From Microbispora rosea (GTDB lineage Bacteria > Actinomycetota > Actinomycetes > Streptosporangiales > Streptosporangiaceae): a DNA stretch of 64,000 bases. The notes under the pieces were generated by a model. That model was not told the origin of the DNA. It worked only from the letters and a program-made list of their open reading frames with translations, and made no database searches. The translations under genes were made by a program, and so were the position numbers. The stretch spans positions 169,020-233,019 of the forward strand of contig NZ_FTNI01000011.1 in the NCBI RefSeq assembly GCF_900156315.1. Direction: 5' to 3'. Position 1 is the stretch's first letter. Each line of letters starts with the position of its first letter. Positions 1 to 8,095 of this stretch are shown in pieces.

Positions 1-1507
1 GCGGGTAGGCCCCGCTGGCCACCTGCACCCGGATGCGGTGTCCGCGGCGGAACCGGTGGCCCATCGGCCACAGGTCGACCTCCACCCGGCGCACGCCGGC
101 CTCGTCGCCGCGGTCCGCCGGGGTCAGGCGGCGCACGCCCTCGCAGACGTTCATCGACGTGCCGTCGGGGTGCACGTCGCACACCCGTACGACGAAGTCG
201 GTGTGCTCCCTGCCGGTGCGCACGAACAGTTCGGCGCTCACCGGGCCGATCATGTCGGTGTCCCGGCCGAGCACCTCGGAGCTGTAGACGAGCACGTCGC
301 GCCGGGCCTCAAGACGCCGGTTGTCCCTCGGCTCGGAGTTGCCGATCAGCACAGGCCCGCCGACCACGGGCGTGGGGTGCGCGGGGTCGTAGCGGTAGCG
401 GTCCGGCTCGCCGCCCGCCGGGTTGTCCCGCGACAGGGCGAAGCCCGGCTGGAGGTGCCAGCGCTCGCGCCGCATGCCGGGCGGTGGCCAGTCGGACTCG
501 TCCCGCCACTCGCCCGCGCCCGTCACGTACAGCCGGACGGGGAAGGGACGCAGCCCCGACGGGTCGCCCAGCAGGTGGGCGCGGAACCAGGCCAGGGCGT
601 CGGCGTTGGCGGCCCGCCCGTGACGGATGTCGGCGTGGTACCACGGCCCGATGGTCAGGTACGGCTGCCGCCCCGCCGCCCGCAGCGCCGCGTAGTCCTT
701 GAGCTGCCAGGGCAGGAACACGTCATACCAGCCGCCGGTCATCGTGATCTCCGCGCCGACCTGTCCCACGGACGCGGAGAAGTCCGCCTTGTCCCAGTAC
801 GTGCAGAGGGTCTCGCCGTGGTGGGCCAGCAGTTCGCGGAAGAACGGCAGCGGCCTGCCCGCCGACAGCAGGTCGAGCTCGTGCAGCGGGCGGCCCGACA
901 GCACGGCCCGCCGCGTGCGCCGGGGCGCGACGAACGCGGCCACGCCGCCCAGCCGGCCCTCCAGGTGCGCGGTGAGCGTCGTCCAGATCAGCGTCGACTC
1001 CAGCGCGAACGACCCCCCGACGTACGCCGCGTCGCGGAAGCACGAGGCGGTCACCTGGACGGCCATCGCCCGCAGGTCGGGGGTCTCGGCTGCGATCGCC
1101 CACTGCGTGTAGCCGAGGTAGGAGGGCCCGTGCATGGCGAAGCTCCCGCCATACCACGACTGCGTCCGCATCCACTCGACCGTCGCCAGGCCGTCCTCCT
1201 GCTCGTGGACCAGGGGATCGAGCCGTCCGCCGGAGCCGAAGCCGCCCCGGCAGCTCTGCAGCAGCACCTGGAACCCGTGCCGGGCGAAGGTCCAGCCGTA
1301 CATCCAGCCGACCACCCCGCCCCTGCCGTACGGCGTGCGGATCAGGATCGTCGGCGGCCGGTCGGCCCCGACCGGCGTGTAGTGATCGGCCAGGAGCGTC
1401 ACGCCGTCCGGCATCGGCACGGGCATGTCGCGGCGGACCCGGACGCGGTGGCCCTGGAAGCCGCCCGGCCCGGCTGGACCGCGGCGGTGCACCGGCACGC
1501 GGACCAT
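1..1507 (-). CDS. CocE/NonD family serine hydrolase (C-terminus beyond window)
   Basis: An open frame of 502 codons runs from an ATG at 1507 off the left edge, so the C-terminal end is missing. It encodes an X-Pro dipeptidyl-peptidase/cocaine-esterase type alpha/beta hydrolase, a family that cleaves esters or amides. The N-terminal part has the usual ADHYTP and IRTPYGRGG segments. The nucleophile elbow reads GPSYLGY with Ser near residue 127. The aspartate-bearing GGWYDVFLPW segment follows, and then the start of the beta-sandwich C-terminal domain (VSAELFVRTGREHTDF). AGGAGG lies just upstream of the ATG. The natural substrate cannot be told from sequence. It is transcribed away from the Trp attenuator region and shares the 1508-1614 intergenic segment with it. 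Confidence 0.88.
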   Translation of the reverse strand, partial: MVRVPVHRRGPAGPGGFQGHRVRVRRDMPVPMPDGVTLLADHYTPVGADRPPTILIRTPYGRGGVVGWMYGWTFARHGFQVLLQSCRGGFGSGGRLDPLVHEQEDGLATVEWMRTQSWYGGSFAMHGPSYLGYTQWAIAAETPDLRAMAVQVTASCFRDAAYVGGSFALESTLIWTTLTAHLEGRLGGVAAFVAPRRTRRAVLSGRPLHELDLLSAGRPLPFFRELLAHHGETLCTYWDKADFSASVGQVGAEITMTGGWYDVFLPWQLKDYAALRAAGRQPYLTIGPWYHADIRHGRAANADALAWFRAHLLGDPSGLRPFPVRLYVTGAGEWRDESDWPPPGMRRERWHLQPGFALSRDNPAGGEPDRYRYDPAHPTPVVGGPVLIGNSEPRDNRRLEARRDVLVYSSEVLGRDTDMIGPVSAELFVRTGREHTDFVVRVCDVHPDGTSMNVCEGVRRLTPADRGDEAGVRRVEVDLWPMGHRFRRGHRIRVQVASGAYP

Positions 1508-1614
1508 GCCTCCTCCTTCCCCGGCAATCGGGCCGATCGCCCCGCGCCGAGAGTGAGGTTTCCCCACCAGTAACAGAATATCTATCCGCTGTTCGCCGTT
1601 CCAGTCGCGCCGCG

Positions 1615-1644
1615 TTGCATGATCGCGCTTTCCGCCGCTACCCT
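1615..1644 (+). promoter_or_regulatory. Predicted sigma-70 promoter of trpL-trpEG
   Basis: A TTGCAT (-35, 1615-1620) and a TACCCT (-10, 1639-1644) are separated by 18 bases. Only six bases lie between the -10 hexamer and the ATG of the leader peptide at 1651, so the transcript is predicted to start at or next to that ATG (leaderless). The hexamers fit the actinobacterial housekeeping consensus moderately. No start-site data are available. Confidence 0.6.
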
Positions 1645-1650
1645 TGACGC

Positions 1651-1689
1651 ATGCGAACTCATGCACCCTCCCAGTGGTGGCGCCGCTGA
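1651..1689 (+). CDS. trpL: Trp operon leader peptide with tandem Trp codons
   Basis: ATG at 1651 opens a 12-codon frame, MRTHAPSQWWRR, ending at TGA 1687-1689. Two adjacent TGG codons at positions 9-10 are the charged-tRNA-Trp sensor. They sit immediately before the first arm of a set of mutually exclusive hairpins, the hallmark of ribosome-mediated attenuation. Attenuated trpE-type genes with such leaders are known in Streptomyces and, for fused trpE(G), in rhizobia. No Shine-Dalgarno sequence is visible, which fits the leaderless promoter geometry. Confidence 0.9.
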   Translation: MRTHAPSQWWRR

Positions 1690-1753
1690 CAGGCGGCGTT
1701 TTCGCATTCGCGTCGAATAGACCGGCCGCCCCATGAGTGGCGGCCTTCTGTGT
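1681..1753 (+). promoter_or_regulatory. Trp transcription attenuator (1:2, 2:3, 3:4 pairings)
   Basis: Arm 1 CGCCGC (1681-1686) overlaps the end of trpL and can pair with arm 2 GCGGCG (1693-1698). Arm 2, GGCGGC at 1692-1697, can instead pair with arm 3, GCCGCC at 1725-1730, forming the antiterminator. Arm 3, GGCCGCC (1724-1730), pairs perfectly with arm 4, GGCGGCC (1739-1745), across an 8-base loop, followed by TTCTGTGTG. This gives a 7-bp terminator stem with only a weak U-tract. Stalling at the tandem Trp codons would mask arm 1 and favour 2:3, allowing readthrough when Trp is scarce. Confidence 0.85.
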
Positions 1754-1790
1754 GTCCGCCCCGGGGCATACGAAAAAAGGGGCGTGGACA

Positions 1791-3926
1791 GTGGAGATCA
1801 GCGGATATACCACGGCCGGCGGCATCGCGGTCGAGCGCCGGGTGCGCGAGGTGCCCGAGGAGGCGCTGGAGGAGATCGTCACGTCGCTGGGGGAGCGGCG
1901 CGGCGGGGCCTTCTCGTCCGGCATGGACTACCCGGGCCGTTACAGCAGATGGGCGTTCGGCTACGTCGATCCCTGCCTTGAGATCGTGGCGCGGGGGCGG
2001 CGCATCTCCGCCCGGGCGCTCAACGAGCGCGGACAGGTCGTGCTGCCCGTCGTCGCCTCCTGCCTGCTGGCGGCCGGCAAGCCGGTGGCCGAGCCGGGCC
2101 ACGGCTACGTCGAGGTGCACGTCCCCGAGTCCGAGGACCTGCTGCCCGAGGAGATGCGCAGCCGCAGGCCCACCGTGTTCACCGCCATCCGCGAGATCAT
2201 CGCGGCCTTCCGCTCCGACGACCCCCACCTCGGCCTGTACGGGGCCTTCGGCTACGACCTGGCCTTCCAGTTCGAGCCCATCCGCTATCGCCTGACCCGC
2301 CCCGGCGACCAGCGCGACCTGGTGCTGCACCTGCCCGACCGGCTCGTCGTGATCGACCGGGTCCGCGAGACCAGCGTGGAGCACCGCTACGAGTTCACCG
2401 TGGACGGCGTCTCCACCAGCGGCCTGGAGCGCACCGGCGAGGCGATCTCCCTGACCACGCCCAGGGAGATCCCGCCGAACCCGGTGCGGGGGACCTACGC
2501 CGAGGTCGTCGCCAAGGCCAAGGAGAAGTTCCTCCGCGGCGACCTGTTCGAGGTCGTCCCCGGCCAGGTCTTCCACGGCGCCTGCGCCGACCCGTCCGCC
2601 TTCTACCGCTCGCTGCGCACCGAGAACCCGGCGCCGTACGAGTTCCTGCTCAACCTCGGCGACGGCGAGCACCTGGTCGGCGCCTCGCCCGAGATGTACG
2701 TCCGGGTGACCGGCGACCGCGTCGAGACCTGCCCGATCTCCGGCACCATCGCCCGCGGGGCCAACCCCGTCGAGGACGCCGAGGCGATCCGCACGCTCCT
2801 GTCCAGCGTGAAGGAGGAGTCGGAGCTGACCATGTGCACGGACGTCGACCGCAACGACAAGTCGCGGATCTGCGTGCCGGGCAGCGTCCGGGTGATCGGC
2901 CGCCGCCAGATCGAGATGTACTCCCGGCTGATCCACACCGTCGACCACATCGAGGGCCGCCTGCGCCCCGAGTTCGACGCCCTCGACGCGTTCCTCACCC
3001 ACATGTGGGCCGTCACCGTCACCGGCGCCCCCAAGACGTGGGCCATGCAGTTCATCGAGGACCACGAGGAGACCACCCGGCGCTGGTATGGCGGCGCGGT
3101 CGGCTTCATCGGCTTCGACGGCTCGATGAACACCGGCCTGACCCTGCGCACCGCGCAGATCCGCGACGGCGTCGCCACCGTGCGCGCCGGGGCCACGCTG
3201 CTGTACGACTCCGACCCCGAGGCCGAGGAGCGGGAGACCGAGCTCAAGGCCAGCGCCCTGCTCGGCGCGCTCGCCGCGTCCGCCCGCCAACGGGAGGAGG
3301 TGCGGGCGGAGCCCCGGCCCGATCTGCCGGGCGAGGGCCACCGCGTGCTGCTCGTGGACCACGAGGACTCCTTCGTCAACACGCTCGCCGACTACTTCCG
3401 CCAGCAGGGCGCTTCGGTGGTCACGCTGCGGCACGGGTTCCCGCTGGAGAAGCTGGACGAGATCGCGCCCACGCTCGTCGTGCTGTCGCCCGGCCCCGGC
3501 TGGCCGTCCGACTTCGGCTGCTCGGCGCTGATCGAGGCGCTGTACGCCCGGAGGCTCCCGGTGTTCGGGGTGTGCCTGGGCCTGCAGGCCATGGTCGAGC
3601 AGGCGGGCGGCACGCTCGAACTGCTGCCCTACCCGGAGCACGGCAAGCGCGGCCGGGTCCGCCGCGAGGGCGACAGCGCGCTGCTCGACGGGCTGCCCGG
3701 CGAGTTCGTCGCGGCCCGCTACCACTCGGTGCACGCGAAGGAACCGGGGGTCAAGGGCTTCCGAGTCACCGCGTACACGCCGGACGGCGCGGCCATGGCG
3801 ATCGAGGACGCCGAGAACCTGCGCTTCGGCGTGCAGTTCCACCCCGAGTCGATCCTGACCACGCAGGGCGGCGCCGGAGCGCGGATCATCGCCAACGTCC
3901 TGCGGCTTTGCGCGCGTCATGGCTGA
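1791..3926 (+). CDS. trpEG: Fused anthranilate synthase, TrpE-TrpG (711 aa)
   Basis: This is a single-chain anthranilate synthase that converts chorismate and glutamine to anthranilate, the first step committed to tryptophan. Residues 1 to about 510 form the chorismate-binding component I, with ISGTIARG near 314 and the conserved DRNDKSR segment after it. From about residue 518 a class I glutamine amidotransferase follows (component II), with LSPGPG, the nucleophile in FGVCLGLQ (Cys about 595) and FHPES (His about 684, Glu 686). GTG at 1791 was chosen because AAGGGG lies 8-9 bases upstream. An in-frame ATG at 1737 lies inside the attenuator stem and is unlikely. Expression should be controlled by the upstream Trp attenuator. 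Confidence 0.95.
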   Translation: MEISGYTTAGGIAVERRVREVPEEALEEIVTSLGERRGGAFSSGMDYPGRYSRWAFGYVDPCLEIVARGRRISARALNERGQVVLPVVASCLLAAGKPVAEPGHGYVEVHVPESEDLLPEEMRSRRPTVFTAIREIIAAFRSDDPHLGLYGAFGYDLAFQFEPIRYRLTRPGDQRDLVLHLPDRLVVIDRVRETSVEHRYEFTVDGVSTSGLERTGEAISLTTPREIPPNPVRGTYAEVVAKAKEKFLRGDLFEVVPGQVFHGACADPSAFYRSLRTENPAPYEFLLNLGDGEHLVGASPEMYVRVTGDRVETCPISGTIARGANPVEDAEAIRTLLSSVKEESELTMCTDVDRNDKSRICVPGSVRVIGRRQIEMYSRLIHTVDHIEGRLRPEFDALDAFLTHMWAVTVTGAPKTWAMQFIEDHEETTRRWYGGAVGFIGFDGSMNTGLTLRTAQIRDGVATVRAGATLLYDSDPEAEERETELKASALLGALAASARQREEVRAEPRPDLPGEGHRVLLVDHEDSFVNTLADYFRQQGASVVTLRHGFPLEKLDEIAPTLVVLSPGPGWPSDFGCSALIEALYARRLPVFGVCLGLQAMVEQAGGTLELLPYPEHGKRGRVRREGDSALLDGLPGEFVAARYHSVHAKEPGVKGFRVTAYTPDGAAMAIEDAENLRFGVQFHPESILTTQGGAGARIIANVLRLCARHG

Positions 3927-3984
3927 GTAAAGGGGCCGTTTAGGGCGGCGCCGGCGCGGCGGGGGGGCCGTAGAGTCCACTGCC

Positions 3985-5226
3985 GTGCCGGAGCCGAGAT
4001 CCCATGACATGCTGCCCACACCCCTTCCCGACGCGGTGCGGGCCGCCCTGCTCGCGCCCATGGTCGACCAGCACTGCTGCGGCGTGCGCCGCGACGACAC
4101 CACCAGGTCGGGGTTCGAGCAGCTCATCGGCGAGGGCGGCACACCCGCGCCTCCGGGCACCACGCACTTCGACACCCCGGCCGGCGCCGCCATCCGCCGC
4201 TGGTGCGCGCCGGTTCTCGGCCTGGAGCCGCACGCCTCGGCCACCGTCTACCTGTCGCGCCGCGCCGAACTCGGCGCGGCCGAGGTCAACCGGCGGCTGC
4301 TGCGCGGCGCCGGGGTGTCGGCCTTCCTGGTCGACACCGGGCTCGACGTCCCCGGGCTGCTCTCGCCCGCCGAGATGGGACGTCTCGGCTCGGCCGCCGC
4401 CGACGAGATCGTCCGGCTCGAGCAGGTCGAGCAGGACGTCGCCGAGGCCGGGCTGCCCGCCGCCGACTACGCCGGGATGCTGCGGGACGAGCTCGCGGCC
4501 CGTGCGGCACGCGCCACCGCGCTCAAGTCGGTCGCGGCGCACCGCTGCGGTCTCGGCTTCGACCCCTCCCGGCCCTCCCGCGGCAGCGTGATCGCGGCGG
4601 CCGGCCGCAGGCTCGCCGACCCCAAGTCCCGCCTGGACGACCCCGTTCTCGTACGGCACCTGCTCTGGGCGGCGGTCGACGTGGCCAGGGAGCGAGGCCT
4701 GCCGCTGCAGTTCCACTGTGGTCTGTCCGGCTGGGGTCTGTCCGGCTGGGGTCTGTCCGGCTGGGGCCTGTCGGGCGGCGGCCTGTCGGGGAATGGCCTG
4801 TCCGGCATCGGGGTCGGCCACCTGGCCGATCCCGCGCTGCTGACCGGCTTCGTGCGCGCCCTCGCCCCGCTCGGGGTGCCGGTCGTCCTGCTGCACTGCT
4901 ATCCCTACCACCGCCAGGCGGCGTACCTGGCGGCCGTCTTCCCGCACGTGTACGTGGACGCCGGGCCCGCCGTCGCCCACACCGCCGCAGGCTCCGCCCA
5001 CGTCCTGCGCGAGCTGCTCGAACTCGCGCCGTTCCACAAACAGATGTACGGCTCCGGCTGCCACGGCGCCGCCGAGCTGTGTTTCCTGGCCGCGCTCTGC
5101 CATCGCCGCGGCCTGGCCCACGTGCTCGCCGACCGGATCGGCGAGGGCGAATGGAGCCAGGCCGACGCCGCCCGGATCGCGCACATGATCGGCTCGGGGA
5201 ACGCGCGCCGCGTTTACCGCCTTTGA
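3985..5226 (+). CDS. Amidohydrolase-superfamily protein with degenerate metal site
   Basis: A 413-residue TIM-barrel amidohydrolase relative, of the group that includes the FluG/glutamine-synthetase-associated amidohydrolases. Landmarks are MVDQHCCG (26-33), QFHCG (242-246), LLHCYPYHRQ, and a C-terminal block ending IGSGNARRVYRL. The family motif that normally reads DxHCHG has Cys32 in place of the second His. The late SSDA-type segment, where the catalytic Asp normally sits, reads GSGCHG (356-361). Six pentapeptide repeats of GLSGW type (246-275) interrupt the region after QFHCG. These changes suggest an inactive or re-purposed enzyme. GTG at 3985 is the only good upstream start. The gene ends before an AT-rich hairpin. 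Confidence 0.75.
   Translation: MPEPRSHDMLPTPLPDAVRAALLAPMVDQHCCGVRRDDTTRSGFEQLIGEGGTPAPPGTTHFDTPAGAAIRRWCAPVLGLEPHASATVYLSRRAELGAAEVNRRLLRGAGVSAFLVDTGLDVPGLLSPAEMGRLGSAAADEIVRLEQVEQDVAEAGLPAADYAGMLRDELAARAARATALKSVAAHRCGLGFDPSRPSRGSVIAAAGRRLADPKSRLDDPVLVRHLLWAAVDVARERGLPLQFHCGLSGWGLSGWGLSGWGLSGGGLSGNGLSGIGVGHLADPALLTGFVRALAPLGVPVVLLHCYPYHRQAAYLAAVFPHVYVDAGPAVAHTAAGSAHVLRELLELAPFHKQMYGSGCHGAAELCFLAALCHRRGLAHVLADRIGEGEWSQADAARIAHMIGSGNARRVYRL
4720..4809 (+). repeat. 15-bp in-frame minisatellite, six units
   Basis: Six consecutive 15-bp units based on GGTCTGTCCGGCTGG lie inside the amidohydrolase gene. The first three units (4720-4764) are identical and the last three have diverged. They encode GLSGW, GLSGW, GLSGW, GLSGG, GLSGN, GLSGI. 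Confidence 0.95.
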
Positions 5227-5248
5227 TATTCGCAGATTTGTCCTAACC

Positions 5249-5280
5249 GAAACGATCCTCCTTTATGAGGATGATTTTCG
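5249..5280 (+). terminator. Hairpin after amidohydrolase gene
   Basis: ATCCTC (5255-5260) pairs with GAGGAT (5267-5272) across CTTTAT. Flanking CGAAA (5249-5253) and TTTCG (5276-5280) extend the stem past a small internal loop. This AT-rich element separates the amidohydrolase gene from the ABC transporter genes and is the best terminator candidate here. Confidence 0.5.
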
Positions 5281-5307
5281 ATCTATTGCGCGAAATAATC
5301 GCGCCTG

Positions 5308-6198
5308 ATGGCTGCCATTGAGATTCGAAATCTGGTGAAGTCGTTCGGGCCGGTGAAGGCCGTGGACGGCGTCTCGTTCAGCGTGGAGGCCGGATCCGTC
5401 ACCGGATATCTCGGCCCCAACGGAGCCGGCAAGACGACCACGCTCCGCTGCCTGCTCGGCCTCGTCACGCCCGATTCGGGCGAGGCGCTCGTGAACGGTG
5501 AGCGTTATGTCGCGCTTTCCGATCCGGCGGCCGAGGTCGGCGCCGTGCTCGAGGCCACGAGCTTCCACCCCGGCCGCACCGCCCGCAACCACCTGCGCAT
5601 CCTGTGCACGGCCGCCGGGCTGCCGGACACCCGCGCGGACGAGGCGCTGGAGCAGGTCGGTCTCGCGGACGCCGCCGGCAAGCGTGTGGGCGGGTTCTCG
5701 CTGGGCATGCGGCAGCGGCTCGCGCTCGCCTCCGCTCTGCTCGGCCGGCCCCGGGTCTACATCCTCGACGAACCGGCCAACGGCCTCGACCCGGCGGGCA
5801 TCGAGTGGCTGCGCGGGTTCCTGCGCCACCTCGCCCATGACCAGGGAGCGGCGGTGCTCGTCTCCAGCCACGTGCTGGCCGAGGTCGAGCGGACCGTCGA
5901 CGACGTCGTGATCATCGCCAAGGGCCACCTGGTGCGCCAGGGCAGCCTGGCCGAGCTCACCAGCGACGGCGCGGACGCCGTCCGGGTGCGTGCCGCCCAG
6001 GCCGCCGACCTCGTCCCCGCGCTCGAAGCGGCCGGTGGCGCGGTCGAACGCGTCGAGGACGGCCTGCTGCGCGTGCGCGGGCTGGACCCGGAGGCCGTCG
6101 GCCGGATCGCCCTGGAGCGCCGCGTCGCGCTCACCGAGGTGGCGCAGGAGCGATCCGGGCTGCACAAGGTCTTCCTCGATCTGACGGAGGGGCGATGA
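5308..6198 (+). CDS. ABC transporter ATP-binding protein
   Basis: A 296-residue ATPase of the CcmA/DrrA-like family that energises export by an ABC-2 type permease. The Walker A motif GPNGAGKTT is near residue 36, the signature FSLGMRQR near 129, and Walker B with YILDEPANGLD near 150-160. The H-loop region VSSHVLAEVE follows. The C-terminal third is the variable extension common in this family. Its stop overlaps the permease start by four bases (ATGA), so the two are translationally coupled. The substrate is unknown; drug-, lipid- or antibiotic-exporting relatives share the architecture. Confidence 0.93.
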   Translation: MAAIEIRNLVKSFGPVKAVDGVSFSVEAGSVTGYLGPNGAGKTTTLRCLLGLVTPDSGEALVNGERYVALSDPAAEVGAVLEATSFHPGRTARNHLRILCTAAGLPDTRADEALEQVGLADAAGKRVGGFSLGMRQRLALASALLGRPRVYILDEPANGLDPAGIEWLRGFLRHLAHDQGAAVLVSSHVLAEVERTVDDVVIIAKGHLVRQGSLAELTSDGADAVRVRAAQAADLVPALEAAGGAVERVEDGLLRVRGLDPEAVGRIALERRVALTEVAQERSGLHKVFLDLTEGR

Positions 6199-6974
6199 GC
6201 GGGCTCGTCAGGGCGGAGCTGCGCAAGCTGTTCACCACCAGGCTGTGGTGGATCATGCTGCTCGTCATGCTGGTGCTGGTCGGGGTGGGCCTCGGCTTCC
6301 TCATCGCGTTCGCGGGCGTGGACCAGAACGGCGCCGCGCTGCCCGCGCGGGACACCGCGGAGTGGGCCGAGATCGCATGGTCGAGCGGGTCCAGCGGCGG
6401 GATCTTCGTGATGATCCTCGGCGTCGTCATGATGACCTCCGAATACCGCTACCAGACGATCACCGGCACCTTCCTCGCCACCCCGCGGCGGAGCCTGGTG
6501 ATCGTCGCCAAGGTGGTGGCCGGGCTGCTCGTGGGCGCGTTGTTCGCGCTGGCCGTGCTGGTCTTCCAGGCGGTCACGGTGATCCCGGCCGTGACGCTGT
6601 CCGGAGGCGAGCTCTCCCTGTCCGCCTCGCGCATCCCGCAGATCAGCCTCGGCATCCTCGTGACGCTGGCGCTGTACGCGGTGTTCGGCATCGGGCTGGG
6701 GGCGCTCGTCCGCAACCAGATCGCCGGGATCGTCGCCGCGGTCGTCTGGGCGTATGTGATCGAGAACATCTTCACGGGGATCCCGGCCCTGCACTCGGTG
6801 GGCAAGTGGCTGCCGGGCGGGGCCGCGCAGGCGCTGATGAGCATCGACGTGGACACCGGCCTGGGCAGGCCGGAATGGCTGCCCGCCTGGGCGGGCGCCG
6901 CCGTCCTCGTCGGTTACGGCCTGCTGTTCGCCGCCGTCGCCACCGCCACCACGGTCCGCCGTGACATCACCTGA
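6195..6974 (+). CDS. ABC-2 type transporter permease
   Basis: A 259-residue integral membrane protein with about six hydrophobic segments, starting with WWIMLLVMLVLVGVGLGFL near residue 20. The pattern SEYRYQTITGTFLATPRR between the second and third segments is typical of ABC-2 permeases in actinomycetes. It is translated from an ATG overlapping the stop of the ATPase gene and would form the membrane half of that exporter. No substrate can be assigned. Confidence 0.9.
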   Translation: MSGLVRAELRKLFTTRLWWIMLLVMLVLVGVGLGFLIAFAGVDQNGAALPARDTAEWAEIAWSSGSSGGIFVMILGVVMMTSEYRYQTITGTFLATPRRSLVIVAKVVAGLLVGALFALAVLVFQAVTVIPAVTLSGGELSLSASRIPQISLGILVTLALYAVFGIGLGALVRNQIAGIVAAVVWAYVIENIFTGIPALHSVGKWLPGGAAQALMSIDVDTGLGRPEWLPAWAGAAVLVGYGLLFAAVATATTVRRDIT

Positions 6975-7124
6975 GGCGTGACATCGCGGCGACCCCAGGG
7001 CCCCGCCATGACCCTGCCAGGACTCCGCCAGGGGTCCCGGGGCGGGGGCCGTGTCGCGATCGTGGTCCCGAGCTGGTTTGCTTGGACGGTCCACCCATCG
7101 GCAACCACTTCACGGGGAATGTGA

Positions 7125-7907
7125 ATGCGCAGCGTCGAGCCCGAGGTCTTCCTCGTCGCCAAACCGTCGGTCGACTACGACGAGCTTGCCCGCTATCTGC
7201 ACGAGATCGGTGGGGAGAGCTGGCTTGAGCGGCTGGAGCGGGGCGAGCTCGACGCCCAGAACCTGGCGGAGTTCGCCGGGCGGCTGTGCTACCGCTCGTT
7301 CGAGCCGGGCCTGAACCCCAACGTGACCCGGATCCGCCAGGACCAGGACGCGTACCTGCGCAACATCCTGGCCAGCGCGCACGGCAGCGTGCTGGAGCAC
7401 CTCAGCTTCAGCTTCGTGCTGCACAACGTCTCGCGGGTGCTCACCCACGAGCTGGTGCGGCACCGGCCCGGGGTGGCGATCTCGCAGGAGTCGCTGCGGT
7501 TCGTCCGGCTGAACGACATCCCGTTCTGGTTCCCCGAGTGGGCGCGCGAGGACGCCGAGCTGATGAAGCGGGCGACCGAGATGCTCGACCGGATGGAGGA
7601 GTTCCAGAACTGGATGGCGGCCCACTTCGGTCTGGACGAGGAGGGTGTGCCGTTCGCGGAGAAGAAGCACCGCACCTCGTTCATGCGCCGCTTCGCGCCG
7701 GAGGGCGTCGGCACCGGCCTGGTCTGGACGGCCAACGTGCGCACCCTGCGGCACACGATCGAGGCCAGGACGGCCGGGGGAGCCGAAGAGGAGATCCGCC
7801 TCGTCTTCAACCGCATCGGGGAGATCATGCGGGAGGAGGCGCCGGCCCTGTTCGGCGACTACGTCGTCGAGGACGGCGCCTGGGTTCCCGGCTACCGCAA
7901 GGTCTGA
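7125..7907 (+). CDS. thyX: FAD-dependent thymidylate synthase family protein (ThyX-like)
   Basis: A 260-residue ThyX-fold protein; the family methylates dUMP to dTMP using methylenetetrahydrofolate and FAD. GSVLEHLSFSFVLHNVSRVLTHELVRHR is followed by the signature at residues 112-126, reading RHRPGVAISQESLRF. The classical ThyX signature is RHRxxSxxExSxRY. This protein has one extra residue after RHR, lacks the first Ser and ends in Phe, so it belongs to a divergent subgroup. The conserved late segment NVRTLRHTIEART carries the dUMP/flavin-contact Arg residues. GGGGA lies ahead of the ATG. It stands alone, without the usual neighbouring dapA. It could be the sole thymidylate synthase or a paralogue. 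Confidence 0.82.
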   Translation: MRSVEPEVFLVAKPSVDYDELARYLHEIGGESWLERLERGELDAQNLAEFAGRLCYRSFEPGLNPNVTRIRQDQDAYLRNILASAHGSVLEHLSFSFVLHNVSRVLTHELVRHRPGVAISQESLRFVRLNDIPFWFPEWAREDAELMKRATEMLDRMEEFQNWMAAHFGLDEEGVPFAEKKHRTSFMRRFAPEGVGTGLVWTANVRTLRHTIEARTAGGAEEEIRLVFNRIGEIMREEAPALFGDYVVEDGAWVPGYRKV

Positions 7908-7908
7908 G

Positions 7909-7953
7909 CCGCCGGGGTCTTGGCTGCCCGGGTCTTATCCGCCGGGGTCTGAC
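7909..7953 (+). repeat. Three 15-bp units after thyX
   Basis: Three adjacent 15-bp units related to CCGCCGGGGTCTTGG occupy the first bases after the ThyX stop. They are degenerate and non-coding. They match the period of the in-frame minisatellites elsewhere in the window. Confidence 0.7.
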
Positions 7954-8070
7954 GATGGCGGAGATCCCCGAGGCCTGAGTCGCCGGAGAGCGCCAGGCCG
8001 TGAGCCGGCCGCCCCGCGGCAGGAAGGGCGCCGCGGGGCCACGGCGTCGGGTCAGAGGACGGACGGAAGG

Positions 8071-8093
8071 GCGCCGCCGGGCCGCGGCGGCGC
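8071..8093. terminator. Strong hairpin between convergent genes
   Basis: GCGCCGCCG (8071-8079) pairs perfectly with CGGCGGCGC (8085-8093) across a 5-base loop. It lies between the convergent ThyX and BNR-repeat genes and could end transcription from both. No U-tract follows. A degenerate copy of this 44-bp segment precedes it (about 8024-8066). Confidence 0.5.
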
Positions 8094-8095
8094 GG

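Noticed and set aside
38..1573. 511-codon plus-strand open frame opposite the CocE-type gene
   Set aside because: Arg/Pro/His-rich translation without domains; it is the antisense shadow of the hydrolase frame, which shows clear family motifs.
1659..4244. 861-codon minus-strand open frame across trpEG
   Set aside because: Low-complexity translation typical of GC-rich antisense frames; trpEG and the attenuator account for the region.
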